From assembly GCA_031261345.1 (NCBI GenBank), contig JAISKC010000053.1:38605-102604 (forward strand): a stretch of DNA of 64,000 bases. The letters run 5' to 3'. This document shows, piece after piece, positions 7,681-15,389 of this stretch (within the stretch, counting starts at the first letter, position 1; the number at the start of each line of letters is the position of its first letter). Made by a program: the position numbers and the translations under genes. This DNA is from Eubacteriales Family XIII. Incertae Sedis bacterium (GTDB taxonomy: Bacteria > Bacillota > Clostridia > Peptostreptococcales > Anaerovoracaceae). Under the pieces are notes generated by a model. It saw nothing but the letters and a program-made list of their open reading frames with translations, had not been told where the DNA came from and made no database searches.

Positions 7681-8925
7681 TTATAACGCCGAATACGTTA
7701 CATTTCCGCCGCAAATTGTCAGAAGCACCTTACCGCAGACCTTCTTGCCGCCGAAAGGCGAATTCTTCCCTTTTGATACAAACTTTTCGGTGTCTATTTC
7801 ATATTCCTCGGTCGTGTCGAACAGCACCAAATCAAGGTCCTTCCCAAACTCGGAGGCGTGTGGCGGAGTTAGGCCCAAAATCCTCTCTGGCACATCGCAA
7901 AGCTTCTGCACCAAAGCCTCAAGCGTCAGATAACCGGACTTCACCAAAGCCGTATAGCTCACCGAAAATGCGGTCTCAAGCCCACTCACCCCGTTCGGCG
8001 CGGCATCGTAGCCGAGAGCCTTCAGCGAAAGCTCGTGCGGCGCATGGTCGGTCGCAATCACATCGATAGTATCGTCAAGAAGCCCTATTATTATCGCCTG
8101 CCTGTCCTCGTCCGTGCCGAGCGGCGGATTCATCTTCGCAAGTGCTCCCCACTCGCCCAGACGGCCTACATCAGAAGCCGTCAAAGAGAAGTAATGAGGT
8201 GCGGTCTCGCAGGTAATCGGGACGCCGCTCGCCTTCGCTGCCCTGATGAGCTCGACGCTGCCCTTCCTGCTCACATGCTGTATATGAAACCGAGCTCCGG
8301 TCTTTCTCGCGAGTTCGATGTCCCGTGCAATTATCTCTTCTTCGGGCTCGGCGTGATCCATTATCAGAAGCCCTCTTTTCGAGGCTTCGTAGCAGACCCG
8401 TTCCATCAATGCCTCGTCCCTCAGGCTCTTGCCGTCCTCTGTGAGTGCCGCAATTCCGTGCCCCGTCAGCTCCTTTGAAAGCGTCTCTGCGGCGTCCATT
8501 CCTTCGATATCCGAAAGCTCTAATCCGGCTTGCCCTTTGCTCAGCGCACCCGCCACCAAGACGCGGACGAGCTTCGCCTGCCTGCCTTTTCTGTCAACTT
8601 CAAGAAGAGTATCCGCATTGTCTATCGGCGGCACGGTGTTCGGCATGCAGACGACGGTAGTAAATCCGCCCTTCGCCGCAGCCATAACGCCTGTCTCAAT
8701 CGTCTCCTTGTCCGTCTGCCCTGGCTCCCTGAAATGAACGTGCATATCGACAAAGCCTCTCGAGGCAACGCAACCGTCAAGATCGAGTATGTCATCGGCA
8801 GCAATCCTATCCGAATTTATGTGCCGGTCTTCCGCTATCTCAGCCACTTTCCCGTCCAGAATTAGCAGGTCAAAAAAGTAGCTTTGATGACCGAAAATTT
8901 TAATATTCCTTATAAGTTTGTTCAT
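7681..8925 (-). CDS. pyrC: Dihydroorotase, type I
   Basis: 414 aa zinc amidohydrolase that cyclises carbamoyl-aspartate to dihydroorotate. Visible: DMHVHFREPGQTDKET (metal-binding histidines and substrate arginine), MPNTVPP, the metal/catalytic region DHAEPEEE, HIQHVSR, ETAPHYFSLT, and the catalytic Asp in IDVIATDHAPH near residue 300. The length and HFREPG context mark the type I class rather than the shorter E. coli-like type. ATG at 8925 with AGGAGG about 11 nt upstream. Third enzyme in the pyr operon, after pyrI. Confidence 0.96.
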   Translation of the reverse strand: MNKLIRNIKIFGHQSYFFDLLILDGKVAEIAEDRHINSDRIAADDILDLDGCVASRGFVDMHVHFREPGQTDKETIETGVMAAAKGGFTTVVCMPNTVPPIDNADTLLEVDRKGRQAKLVRVLVAGALSKGQAGLELSDIEGMDAAETLSKELTGHGIAALTEDGKSLRDEALMERVCYEASKRGLLIMDHAEPEEEIIARDIELARKTGARFHIQHVSRKGSVELIRAAKASGVPITCETAPHYFSLTASDVGRLGEWGALAKMNPPLGTDEDRQAIIIGLLDDTIDVIATDHAPHELSLKALGYDAAPNGVSGLETAFSVSYTALVKSGYLTLEALVQKLCDVPERILGLTPPHASEFGKDLDLVLFDTTEEYEIDTEKFVSKGKNSPFGGKKVCGKVLLTICGGNVTYSAL

Positions 8926-9004
8926 GTAATGCCAAGCCTCCTAAAAAGTCAACGAACTCGCCTCACCCATCATTATATTCAAATGATAATTTTATAATCT
9001 TATT

Positions 9005-9427
9005 TTACACCTTTATTATCTCATCGCAATACTCACAGCGATATTCTTCCGTTTTTGGGTCAACCAAGTGGAAAATGTGCGGGATAGACGGCTCGACCGA
9101 TGTAACGCAGCGGGGATTTTTGCACTTTATGACGTCCACAACCCTCTCGGGTAGGCTAAGTTTGATTTTCTTGGTAATCACGTGATTTTGAATAATGTTC
9201 ACGGTGGCTGTGTGATCCAAGAGCCCGAGCGCCGTGAGGTCAATCCACTCGCTGTTCTCAATTTTGATGATATCCTTGCGTTCGTGCTTGCCCGACGACG
9301 CATTCATGATGAGCGCAACCGTGTTTTTCGTCGTGTCTATTCCCAGTTTTTCCAGTACCTTGAGCCCGTTTCCGACCCTGATATGGTCTATCACTATGCC
9401 GTTTTCTATACTATTAACAACAACCAT
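9005..9427 (-). CDS. pyrI: Aspartate carbamoyltransferase regulatory chain
   Basis: 140 aa. The N-terminal nucleotide-binding domain (VNSIENGIVIDHIRVGNG) is followed by a zinc domain with CKNPRC and CEYCDE, four cysteines that bind Zn and contact PyrB. It confers allosteric control by nucleotides (CTP/ATP in well-studied homologues). It begins 12 bp after pyrB with a strong AGGAGG ribosome site, so PyrB and PyrI are made together. Its presence implies allosteric ATCase as a second layer of control beyond the leader attenuator. Confidence 0.96.
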   Translation of the reverse strand: MVVVNSIENGIVIDHIRVGNGLKVLEKLGIDTTKNTVALIMNASSGKHERKDIIKIENSEWIDLTALGLLDHTATVNIIQNHVITKKIKLSLPERVVDVIKCKNPRCVTSVEPSIPHIFHLVDPKTEEYRCEYCDEIIKV

Positions 9428-9439
9428 AGGTGCCTCCTC

Positions 9440-10369
9440 CTATTCTATACCGAGTAATGACAGGATCAGAGCCATCCGCACGAACATGCCATTCTTCGCC
9501 TGCTCGAAATAGACCGCTCTTGGGTCGCTATCCACCTCGACTGCAATCTCGTTCACACGCGGAAGCGGATGGAGAACTATCATATCTTCCTTCGCATAAC
9601 TCATCTTGTCATTGTCGAGAATATACCTGTCTTTCAGCCGTATATAGTCTTCTTCGTTGAAGAATCTCTCCCGCTGAACCCTCGTCATGTAGAGGATGTC
9701 AAGCTCCTTCATCGCCCCTTGCATATCCGTGGTTTCAACGAACGTGCTACCGTTGCCCGATTGAATATCGTATTTGACAAAATCGGGAACTTTAAGCTCC
9801 TCAGGGGACATCAAAACAAATTTGATATTCGGATAAATCTTCATCGCATTTATGAGGCTGTGCACCGTGCGCCCAAATTTGAGATCGCCGGCCAGCCCAA
9901 TGGTGAGGTTGTCAAGCCTACCCATCTTCCGCCTGATGGTGAGCATGTCGGTCAACGTCTGCGTCGGATGATGATGGCCCCCGTCGCCCGCATTGATCAG
10001 CGGCACATTCGAGTGAATAGCCCCAATTCTCGCAGAACCTTCCTTCGGATGTCTCATGGCTATGATGTCTGAGTAACAAGCCACGGTTCTGACGGTGTCC
10101 GCTATGCTCTCACCCTTCATCGCCGAGCTTGAACCGGCCTCCGAAAACCCTATCACCTGCCCACCGAGCCTGAGCATAGCTGCCTCAAACGAAAGGCGGG
10201 TCCTCGTGCTCGGCTCGAAGAAGAGCGTCGCAAGAATTTTCCCTACAGCCCTCCTGTCAAAGTCAGCAGGCGCGTCAGCAATAACATCCGCGAGGTCAAA
10301 AAGTCCGGCAAGCTCCTCAGCCGAAAAATCGCCTGGCTCAAGCAAATTACGTCCCAACAAATCCGCCAT
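9440..10369 (-). CDS. pyrB: Aspartate carbamoyltransferase catalytic chain
   Basis: 309 aa; transfers a carbamoyl group from carbamoyl phosphate to aspartate, the committed step. The carbamoyl-phosphate site [12 protein letters not shown] is at about residues 53-64, with [14 protein letters not shown] and [10 protein letters not shown] further on, all intact. The ATG at 10369 is preceded by GAGGAG. First structural gene of the pyr operon; a 41-codon leader ORF and a terminator lie 70-200 bp upstream. Confidence 0.97.
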   Translation of the reverse strand: MADLLGRNLLEPGDFSAEELAGLFDLADVIADAPADFDRRAVGKILATLFFEPSTRTRLSFEAAMLRLGGQVIGFSEAGSSSAMKGESIADTVRTVACYSDIIAMRHPKEGSARIGAIHSNVPLINAGDGGHHHPTQTLTDMLTIRRKMGRLDNLTIGLAGDLKFGRTVHSLINAMKIYPNIKFVLMSPEELKVPDFVKYDIQSGNGSTFVETTDMQGAMKELDILYMTRVQRERFFNEEDYIRLKDRYILDNDKMSYAKEDMIVLHPLPRVNEIAVEVDSDPRAVYFEQAKNGMFVRMALILSLLGIE

Positions 10370-10438
10370 CAGTCACTCCTCTCATATAAGTAGACAAAAA
10401 AATCTTCAACCGTGTCACACTTTCCTTTAGTGTGGCAG

Positions 10439-10564
10439 CTACATTCTCCAATGATTTTTTTCCTTTGGCAAAAAAAATCTTCCACAATGGGAAGAAAATC
10501 GGTCGTCAATGCACTCACCGCGCATCATTATCACACTATTGTATCTAAACACATCATTTGGCAT
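10439..10564 (-). CDS. Candidate pyr operon leader peptide, 41 aa (pyrL-like)
   Basis: From the ATG at 10564-10562 a frame of 41 codons (beginning MPNDVFRYNS and ending NHWRM) runs to TAG at 10441-10439. GAGGAG lies 9 nt before the ATG, a good ribosome site. The frame passes through an intrinsic terminator; the T8 tract is read as part of Gly-Arg-Phe-Phe-Leu-Pro. This matches the logic of enterobacterial pyrBI attenuation, where a leader ribosome closely following a UTP-limited RNA polymerase stops the terminator forming. No similarity to PyrL beyond this layout is claimed. Confidence 0.6.
   Translation of the reverse strand: MPNDVFRYNSVIMMRGECIDDRFSSHCGRFFLPKEKNHWRM
10470..10495 (-). terminator. 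Candidate pyr attenuator (intrinsic terminator)
   Basis: Minus strand: TCTTCC (10495-10490), loop CATTGT, GGAAGA (10483-10478), then eight T. The stem is only 6 bp but is followed directly by the T-tract. It sits about 100 bp before pyrB with no upstream minus-strand gene to end, inside the leader ORF. A second hairpin, CACACT/AGTGTG around AAAGGAA (10416-10434), follows it. Confidence 0.55.
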
Positions 10565-10650
10565 TAATCATGTCTCCTCGCCAAAAATAATACCACATAT
10601 ACACCCCATAGTGAAATATTTTTTGATAAAAAATGCAGAATGTAACGTGG

Positions 10651-10770
10651 ATGTGAATATATGTGGTTTACTCGAGAACAAAGGTTCAAATACAGCAGTA
10701 ATCTCGAGTAAACGGGGTGTTTTCACATGATTTTACAGTTTTTATGTGAATACGCGTGGTTTACTCGAGA
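10651..10770. repeat. Three copies of a 27-bp bipartite motif upstream of the pyr leader
   Basis: The unit is TCTCGAGTAAAC, then 8 variable bases, then TTCACAT. Copies: minus at 10651-10677, plus at 10702-10728, minus at 10744-10770. Adjacent copies are inverted, so two nested hairpins can form. The copy at 10651-10677 lies near where the pyr promoter should be; the copy at 10744-10770 ends 13 bp before the stop of the secreted-protein gene. They may be operators, a terminator structure or a mobile palindrome; nothing else was seen in 10565-10783. Confidence 0.8.
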
Positions 10771-10783
10771 TTTTTTTGATTTT

Positions 10784-12088
10784 CTACTTTTTCTTCCAGT
10801 GGGCGTAATACGTTATGTTCTTTGTCACCTTTGTGGTCTTTGTAATTTTTTTGCCGCCCTTTGCTTTTGTATACCAGCCGAGGAATTTATATCCCGACTT
10901 TGTTGGAGATTTCAGCGTCCCTATCGTCTTGTTCTTTTCAATCGTTTTCGACGCAATAGATTTGCCTCCCTTTGAATTGAACTTTACGACATAGGTCTTT
11001 GTCCAGTGAGCATAAATCGTATGAGCCTTGGTGGTTTTCACAACGGACGATGACGTAACTTTGCTACCACCGGATTTTGCCGTCCACCAACCTGCAAACT
11101 TGTAGCCGGAGCGTGTCGGCGACGGAAGTGTACTATACTTTGCGCCCACTGTCACGGTTTTGCTAGTAGTTTTCAGAGCCTTGCCACCATTGACATGATA
11201 TGTCAGCGCAACTTTTTGAGGGGCAGTACCAAAAGTGAAATTGTAAATAGCTTCTACGGGTTTATTGTCCGAGATTAAAATTTCGGTATTCACAGGTGTA
11301 CTTTTTGATGTGTCAAGTGCATAGCCGTTTGGAGGTGTAACATTAAAACTCATTCCATTGTATTCACTGGAAACAAGCGGGAATAGTATTTTCTGCCCCA
11401 CCTTTAAACGAACGGTACCCCCATCGTTCTGGACAGAACCTCCGCCAACCAAGGAAAATTCCTCTGGATATTCCAATATAGCCTGCCCGCCTTCATATGT
11501 TACAGTTATTTCTACTTCAAAAAGAGCGTCTGGATTCGGATTCAAATTATCTGTGGTATTTAAGTCTTTCACAGAACCGATACCAAGTACCAATTCGCTG
11601 ATACCATCGGGTAATTTGATAGGAGTAATGTTGATATTTGACACCGTTTCGTCGCCGGTGATTTCGATAAAAGTATAATCCTCTCCTGTTGTTCCTGTAG
11701 CACCCTCCTTGTATTGCGTGTAATAATATATCTCTTCAGTTCCCCAATGAGGTGAGGCAGCGATCCTGTACTTCCCTGGCTGAAGTCCGGAAAGCTCAAA
11801 TGGACCTGAGCCCCTCATATAATAGCTATCGCCCTCCTCATAATCTTCTCCCTCATAACCATCTTCTCCCTCAATAAGATGCCATGCAAAGACAACAAAA
11901 GCATCCTCGGGCCCACAGGTCAAATATCCCGTGATTGTTGCTCCTGATAAAGGAACTATTTCTCCGTTATTTCCTTTATCCTCTGCATGTGCTTTTGCCG
12001 GCGCAACCAAGAATATACTGGTTGCGACCAATGCAACAGTCAACAGTATCGCCAACAAGCGACTTTTCAAATTCATTACTTTAGTCAT
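10784..12088 (-). CDS. Secreted protein with two C-terminal InlB/Flg_new-type repeats
   Basis: 434 aa. A signal peptide is clear (basic start, LLAILLTVALVATSIFLV core, AKAHA before ED), so it is exported. Residues 35-290 are acidic and Tyr/Gly/Glu-rich with beta-strand character, and a segment resembles a carboxypeptidase-regulatory-like fold (GPFELSGLQPGKYRIAAS). Residues about 297-434 hold two Listeria/Bacteroides-type repeats ending in IYAHW and YYAHW; the chain ends in YYAHWKKK. No LPxTG motif is seen. The signal core (VALVATSIF) and last repeat are nearly the same as in the large LRR protein at 35.5-39.4 kb, so they are a secreted family. The ATG has AAAGGAG upstream. Role unknown; surface adhesion is plausible. 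Confidence 0.75.
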   Translation of the reverse strand: MTKVMNLKSRLLAILLTVALVATSIFLVAPAKAHAEDKGNNGEIVPLSGATITGYLTCGPEDAFVVFAWHLIEGEDGYEGEDYEEGDSYYMRGSGPFELSGLQPGKYRIAASPHWGTEEIYYYTQYKEGATGTTGEDYTFIEITGDETVSNINITPIKLPDGISELVLGIGSVKDLNTTDNLNPNPDALFEVEITVTYEGGQAILEYPEEFSLVGGGSVQNDGGTVRLKVGQKILFPLVSSEYNGMSFNVTPPNGYALDTSKSTPVNTEILISDNKPVEAIYNFTFGTAPQKVALTYHVNGGKALKTTSKTVTVGAKYSTLPSPTRSGYKFAGWWTAKSGGSKVTSSSVVKTTKAHTIYAHWTKTYVVKFNSKGGKSIASKTIEKNKTIGTLKSPTKSGYKFLGWYTKAKGGKKITKTTKVTKNITYYAHWKKK

Positions 12089-12100
12089 CTCTCTTCTCCT

Positions 12101-12193
12101 TTAACTTACAAACCGCAAAAAAAATCGGCTAGATGCAAAAGTGCATCCGCCGAAACGATTACAATAAAATCTGGAGTGGCTTACCCCCCCCAT
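12101..12193 (-). CDS. Candidate leader peptide ORF beginning ATG-GGG-GGG, 30 aa
   Basis: From the ATG at 12193-12191, immediately inside a G8 run, the frame reads Met-Gly-Gly-Val-Ser-His and stays open for 30 codons. It crosses a hairpin whose T8 tract is read as Arg-Phe-Phe-Leu-Arg, and stops with TAA at 12103-12101, next to the AAAGGAG ribosome site of the secreted-protein gene. The layout parallels the Ter-like and pyr leaders. No ribosome site is obvious upstream of its ATG; an A/T-rich TATTAA six bases before it could be a -10 element of a leaderless transcript (inference). Confidence 0.45.
   Translation of the reverse strand: MGGVSHSRFYCNRFGGCTFASSRFFLRFVS
12117..12153 (-). terminator. 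Intrinsic terminator/attenuator before the secreted-protein gene
   Basis: Minus strand: TCGGC (12153-12149) pairs with GCCGA (12129-12125) and GATGCA/TGCATC pair inside with a 4-nt loop and a small bulge; eight T follow (12124-12117). The divergent neighbour is nadA, so no upstream minus-strand operon ends here. It stands 28 bp before the start codon and is best explained as an attenuator. Confidence 0.65.
12184..12191 (-). repeat. G8 homopolymer at the start of the leader ORF
   Basis: Eight C on the plus strand. The first G completes the leader ATG and the others encode Gly-Gly and the first base of Val. Length change would alter the leader frame ahead of the terminator. Flanked by the inverted repeat CATTAGAA/TTCTAATG on the upstream side. 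Confidence 0.6.
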
Positions 12194-12337
12194 TAGAATT
12201 TAATACATTATTTCTAATGTTAGAATATCCTACCATATCATCACCTTCTGAACAAATAAACTAATATTTACATGCTACATTAGTTCCCTGATTTTATCAA
12301 GCGTTATTAAAACATTCGCTTTTCCTAAATGACTGTC

Positions 12338-12366
12338 TTGACACTTATCTTTACATCTAGTAAGAT
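12338..12366 (+). promoter_or_regulatory. nadABC-niaR promoter with overlapping palindrome
   Basis: TTGACA at 12338-12343, a 17-bp spacer and TAAGAT at 12361-12366 form a near-consensus sigma-70-type promoter 69 bp before the nadA ATG. The -35 box is part of TGTCTTGACA (12334-12343), a short inverted repeat TGTC/GACA that could be the NiaR operator. The operator role is inference from NiaR being encoded in the same operon. Confidence 0.7.
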
Positions 12367-12434
12367 TTGAGGGCTTGATATTGTAGATACTTTAGTTATT
12401 GTGTTATAGAAAAAGCCTTACGGAGAACCATTTG

Positions 12435-13340
12435 ATGGAAAATTCAATAGATAAGCTCAATCGCCTCAAGCGTGAGAAGGATGCGGTCATCATGGCACAT
12501 TATTATGCCATCGATGAGGTTCAGGAGATAGCTGACTATATCGGCGACTCCTTTTATCTCGCGACGCTTGGGCGCTCACTTCCAAACAAGACCATCGTCC
12601 TCTGCGGCGTGGATTTCATGGCCGAGAGTGCGAAGATACTTTCGCCGGACAAGACCGTGCTGATTCCTGACTTCACAGCCACCTGTCCTATGGCACTTAT
12701 GGCCGATACGGACGGCATTGAAGCTGTGAGAAAACATACGGAAGACGTCGCAGTGGTGTGTTACGTCAATTCTACGGCCGAGCTCAAGGCGAGCTCCGAT
12801 GTGTGCGTTACCTCATCGAACGCCGTGAAAATCGTATCTGAGCTGCCGCAGAAAAACATCTACTTCATTCCCGACATCAACCTCGCAAAGTATATACAGG
12901 AAAAGCTCCCCGAAAAGCATTTCATCTTCAACGATGGCTTTTGCTGTGTCCACGACGGCATTACTGAGGAGGAGACTTTGAAGGCAAAGGCCGAGCACCC
13001 AGGCGTCAAGCTGCTCGCGCACCCCGAGTGCAAGGAAGAGACGCTCAGACACGCGGACTTCATCGGCAGCACATCGCAGATACTCGACTACGCTATTTCC
13101 TCAGAGGACGACGCCTTCATCATCGCAACGGAGGTCGGTATCCTCTACAAACTGGCGCAGCACTGCCCGAACAAGACTTTTTTCACGGTCAACAATACGC
13201 AGTTTTGCAAAAGCATGAAGAAGAACACGGTGGAAAAAATCATAGAGGCACTGGAGACCGGCGAGCCCGAGATGGTTCTTCAAGGCGACTTCATAAGGAA
13301 CGCCGAAAAGCCCCTGACGCGCATGGTGGAGTTGGCATGA
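12435..13340 (+). CDS. nadA: Quinolinate synthase
   Basis: 301 aa from the ATG at 12435, with CGGAGA upstream; an upstream in-frame codon has no ribosome site. NadA condenses iminoaspartate with dihydroxyacetone phosphate to quinolinate using an oxygen-sensitive [4Fe-4S] cluster. The three expected cysteine regions are present: VLCGVDFMAESAKIL near residue 71, a central GFCCVHDG segment and HPECKEET near residue 197. The conserved IMAHYY motif is at the N-terminus. It is the first gene of the operon and overlaps nadB by ATGA. Oxygen sensitivity of the cluster fits an anaerobic host. Confidence 0.96.
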   Translation: MENSIDKLNRLKREKDAVIMAHYYAIDEVQEIADYIGDSFYLATLGRSLPNKTIVLCGVDFMAESAKILSPDKTVLIPDFTATCPMALMADTDGIEAVRKHTEDVAVVCYVNSTAELKASSDVCVTSSNAVKIVSELPQKNIYFIPDINLAKYIQEKLPEKHFIFNDGFCCVHDGITEEETLKAKAEHPGVKLLAHPECKEETLRHADFIGSTSQILDYAISSEDDAFIIATEVGILYKLAQHCPNKTFFTVNNTQFCKSMKKNTVEKIIEALETGEPEMVLQGDFIRNAEKPLTRMVELA

Positions 13341-14530
13341 TGAGTAATGCAAGTAATGAGCAAGACTATGATGTAATAATTGTCGGTATCGGCGTGTCGG
13401 GTTGCTATGCGGCTCTGAACCTTCCCGAGACTACGCGTATACTGGCGCTTTGCAAGACCTCGCTTGAGGAGAGTGATTCTTTCCTTGCTCAAGGCGGTAT
13501 CTGCGTTCAGAAGGACGACGACGATTTTGACAGTTTCTTTGAGGATACGCTTAAGGCCGGTCATGGCGAGAACAATCCAGAGGCTGTGAGGACGATGATT
13601 TCCTCCTCTCGCGCAGTGATAGACGATCTCATTTCCTACGGAGTCCCCTTCGAGAGAGACGCTGACGGCAATCTTCTATATACCAAGGAGGCGGCACACA
13701 GCAAAAACCGCATTCTCTATCACAAGGACAAGACGGGTCATGCGATCACAACCGCACTTTTGGATGTGGTGAAGCAGAAGCCGAACGTGAAAATATTGAC
13801 GGAGACCGCCATGACGGATCTCATCATCGAGGACGGCAAGCTAAGGGGCGTTTCGGCCAAAACGGCGGGCGGCACGGAGGTGGAATTTTTCGCTGACGAT
13901 GTGATACTCGCGACCGGCGGCATAGGCGGAAAATATGAACATACGACAAATTTCGCCCATCTCACAGGCGACGCAATAGACATAGCGCAGAGGCACGGCA
14001 TCACGGTGAAAAATCCCGACTTTGTGCAGATCCATCCGACCACACTCTACTCGGAAGAACCTGGCATACGCTTCCTCATTTCCGAGAGTGTCAGAGGCGA
14101 AGGTGCCATACTCCTAGACAAGAACGGCGAACGCTTTGCGGACGAGCTGCTTCCGCGGGACATGCTGTCGGAAAAAATTTATGAGCAGATGGCAAAGGAA
14201 GGTTCAAAACACGTCTGGCTTTCCCTTGCGGCCATTGAAGGCATAGACTTACCAAGCAGATTCCCTACCATCTATAGTCACTGTTTGGAGAGAGGTTTTG
14301 ATATCACAAAGGATCCCATTCCCGTCGTTCCCGCACAGCATTACTACATGGGCGGCATCGATGTGGATTTGGACGGCCACACGGATCTGCTGCACCTATA
14401 CGCGGTCGGCGAAGTGAGCTGCAGCGGCGTTCACGGCGCGAACAGACTGGCCAGCAATTCATTACTCGAAAGCCTCGTCTTCGCAAAGCGGGCGGCGCTT
14501 GACATCATGAAAGGCAAAGAGGAAAAATAA
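13337..14530 (+). CDS. nadB: L-aspartate oxidase
   Basis: 397 aa from the ATG at 13337, which overlaps the nadA stop (ATGA); the open frame continues upstream only as an out-of-phase shadow of nadA. FAD-dependent oxidation of aspartate to iminoaspartate, handed to NadA. Seen: an N-terminal FAD motif (VIIVGIGVSGCYAAL), LAQGGICVQ, HSKNRILYHKDKTGH, DFVQIHPTTL, and HYYMGGIDVDLDGHT plus GEVSCSGVHGANRLASNSLLE. At about 400 aa it lacks the C-terminal helical domain of the 500-540 aa E. coli type; shorter forms are usual in Clostridia. In an anaerobe the electron acceptor is probably fumarate or similar rather than oxygen. Confidence 0.95.
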   Translation: MMSNASNEQDYDVIIVGIGVSGCYAALNLPETTRILALCKTSLEESDSFLAQGGICVQKDDDDFDSFFEDTLKAGHGENNPEAVRTMISSSRAVIDDLISYGVPFERDADGNLLYTKEAAHSKNRILYHKDKTGHAITTALLDVVKQKPNVKILTETAMTDLIIEDGKLRGVSAKTAGGTEVEFFADDVILATGGIGGKYEHTTNFAHLTGDAIDIAQRHGITVKNPDFVQIHPTTLYSEEPGIRFLISESVRGEGAILLDKNGERFADELLPRDMLSEKIYEQMAKEGSKHVWLSLAAIEGIDLPSRFPTIYSHCLERGFDITKDPIPVVPAQHYYMGGIDVDLDGHTDLLHLYAVGEVSCSGVHGANRLASNSLLESLVFAKRAALDIMKGKEEK

Positions 14531-14531
14531 T

Positions 14532-15389
14532 ATGAACAAAATCACACAACTCATTCATGTGGACGAACATATTTTGATGGCGCTTCGCGAGGACATTTCC
14601 TGCGAGGACATCAGCACAAATTCGGTGATAAATGAGGCGGTTACTGCCACGGCAGAGCTGATTTGCAAGGAAGACGGAGTAATAGCAGGGCTTTCTGTAT
14701 TCAAGCGTGTATTCGAGCTACTCGACGCGGACTTTTCCATTGAATTTTCTGCGGCGGACGGAGATGCGGTTCAAAACAAGCAGGTGATAGGGATACTCAA
14801 AGGAGACATACGTGCCATGCTCTCGGGTGAACGCACGGCGCTCAACTATTTGCAGAGAATGAGCGGGATAGCCACGTACACATCAAAGGTGGCCTCACTG
14901 CTACAGGGGTCGGGAGTCAAACTCGTCGATACGAGGAAGACGACGCCGGGCATGCGTGTCTTCGAAAAATACGCCGTCAAGGTCGGAGGCGGCGGAAATC
15001 ACCGCTACAATCTGTCGGACTGCGTCATGCTGAAGGACAACCACGTTGCGGCGGCCGGTGGCATCAAACCTGCAATCGAAAGGGCCAGAGCCTACGCACC
15101 CTTCGTTACCAAAGTTGAGGTCGAGGTTGAAAGTCTCGAACAGCTATTGGAGGCGATTGAAGCCGGAGCCGACATCATAATGCTCGACAACATGGACGTT
15201 CCTACCATGAAGGAAGCGGTGTCTATCACGAACGGCAGGGCCATTCTCGAATGTTCCGGCAACGTTACTAAGGAAAATATCTCCGGACTTTTGGATACGG
15301 GTGTTGACTATATATCGTCGGGGGCACTCACGCACTCGGCACCGATTTTGGATTTGTCGCTGAAGAACCTGAGACCGCTAAATGAATAA
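14532..15389 (+). CDS. nadC: Nicotinate-nucleotide diphosphorylase (carboxylating)
   Basis: 285 aa; converts quinolinate and PRPP to nicotinate mononucleotide, CO2 and PPi. Family signatures are present: REDISCEDISTNSV at the N-terminus, ERTALNYLQRMSGIAT near residue 100, DTRKTTPGMRVFEKYAVK with the substrate-binding Arg/Lys residues, GGGGNHRYNLSDCVMLKDNH, and EVEVESLEQ. It starts 1 bp after the nadB stop and its end overlaps the niaR start by 8 bp, so the operon is tightly coupled. Confidence 0.96.
   Translation: MNKITQLIHVDEHILMALREDISCEDISTNSVINEAVTATAELICKEDGVIAGLSVFKRVFELLDADFSIEFSAADGDAVQNKQVIGILKGDIRAMLSGERTALNYLQRMSGIATYTSKVASLLQGSGVKLVDTRKTTPGMRVFEKYAVKVGGGGNHRYNLSDCVMLKDNHVAAAGGIKPAIERARAYAPFVTKVEVEVESLEQLLEAIEAGADIIMLDNMDVPTMKEAVSITNGRAILECSGNVTKENISGLLDTGVDYISSGALTHSAPILDLSLKNLRPLNE

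Noticed and set aside
10759..10790. Plus-strand intrinsic terminator after GTTTACTCGAGA with T7
   Set aside because: No plus-strand gene precedes it; kept only as a possible antisense stop and described with the repeat.
12117..12153. c-di-GMP or other known riboswitch before the secreted-protein gene
   Set aside because: The conserved sequence elements of the c-di-GMP-I aptamer (such as GGCAAACC and GACGCAAAGC) are absent; only the terminator part is supported.
13028..13336. Extended aspartate oxidase N-terminus of about 100 residues
   Set aside because: It is an out-of-phase shadow of nadA with biased residues; the GIGVSG FAD motif follows the ATG at 13337 directly.
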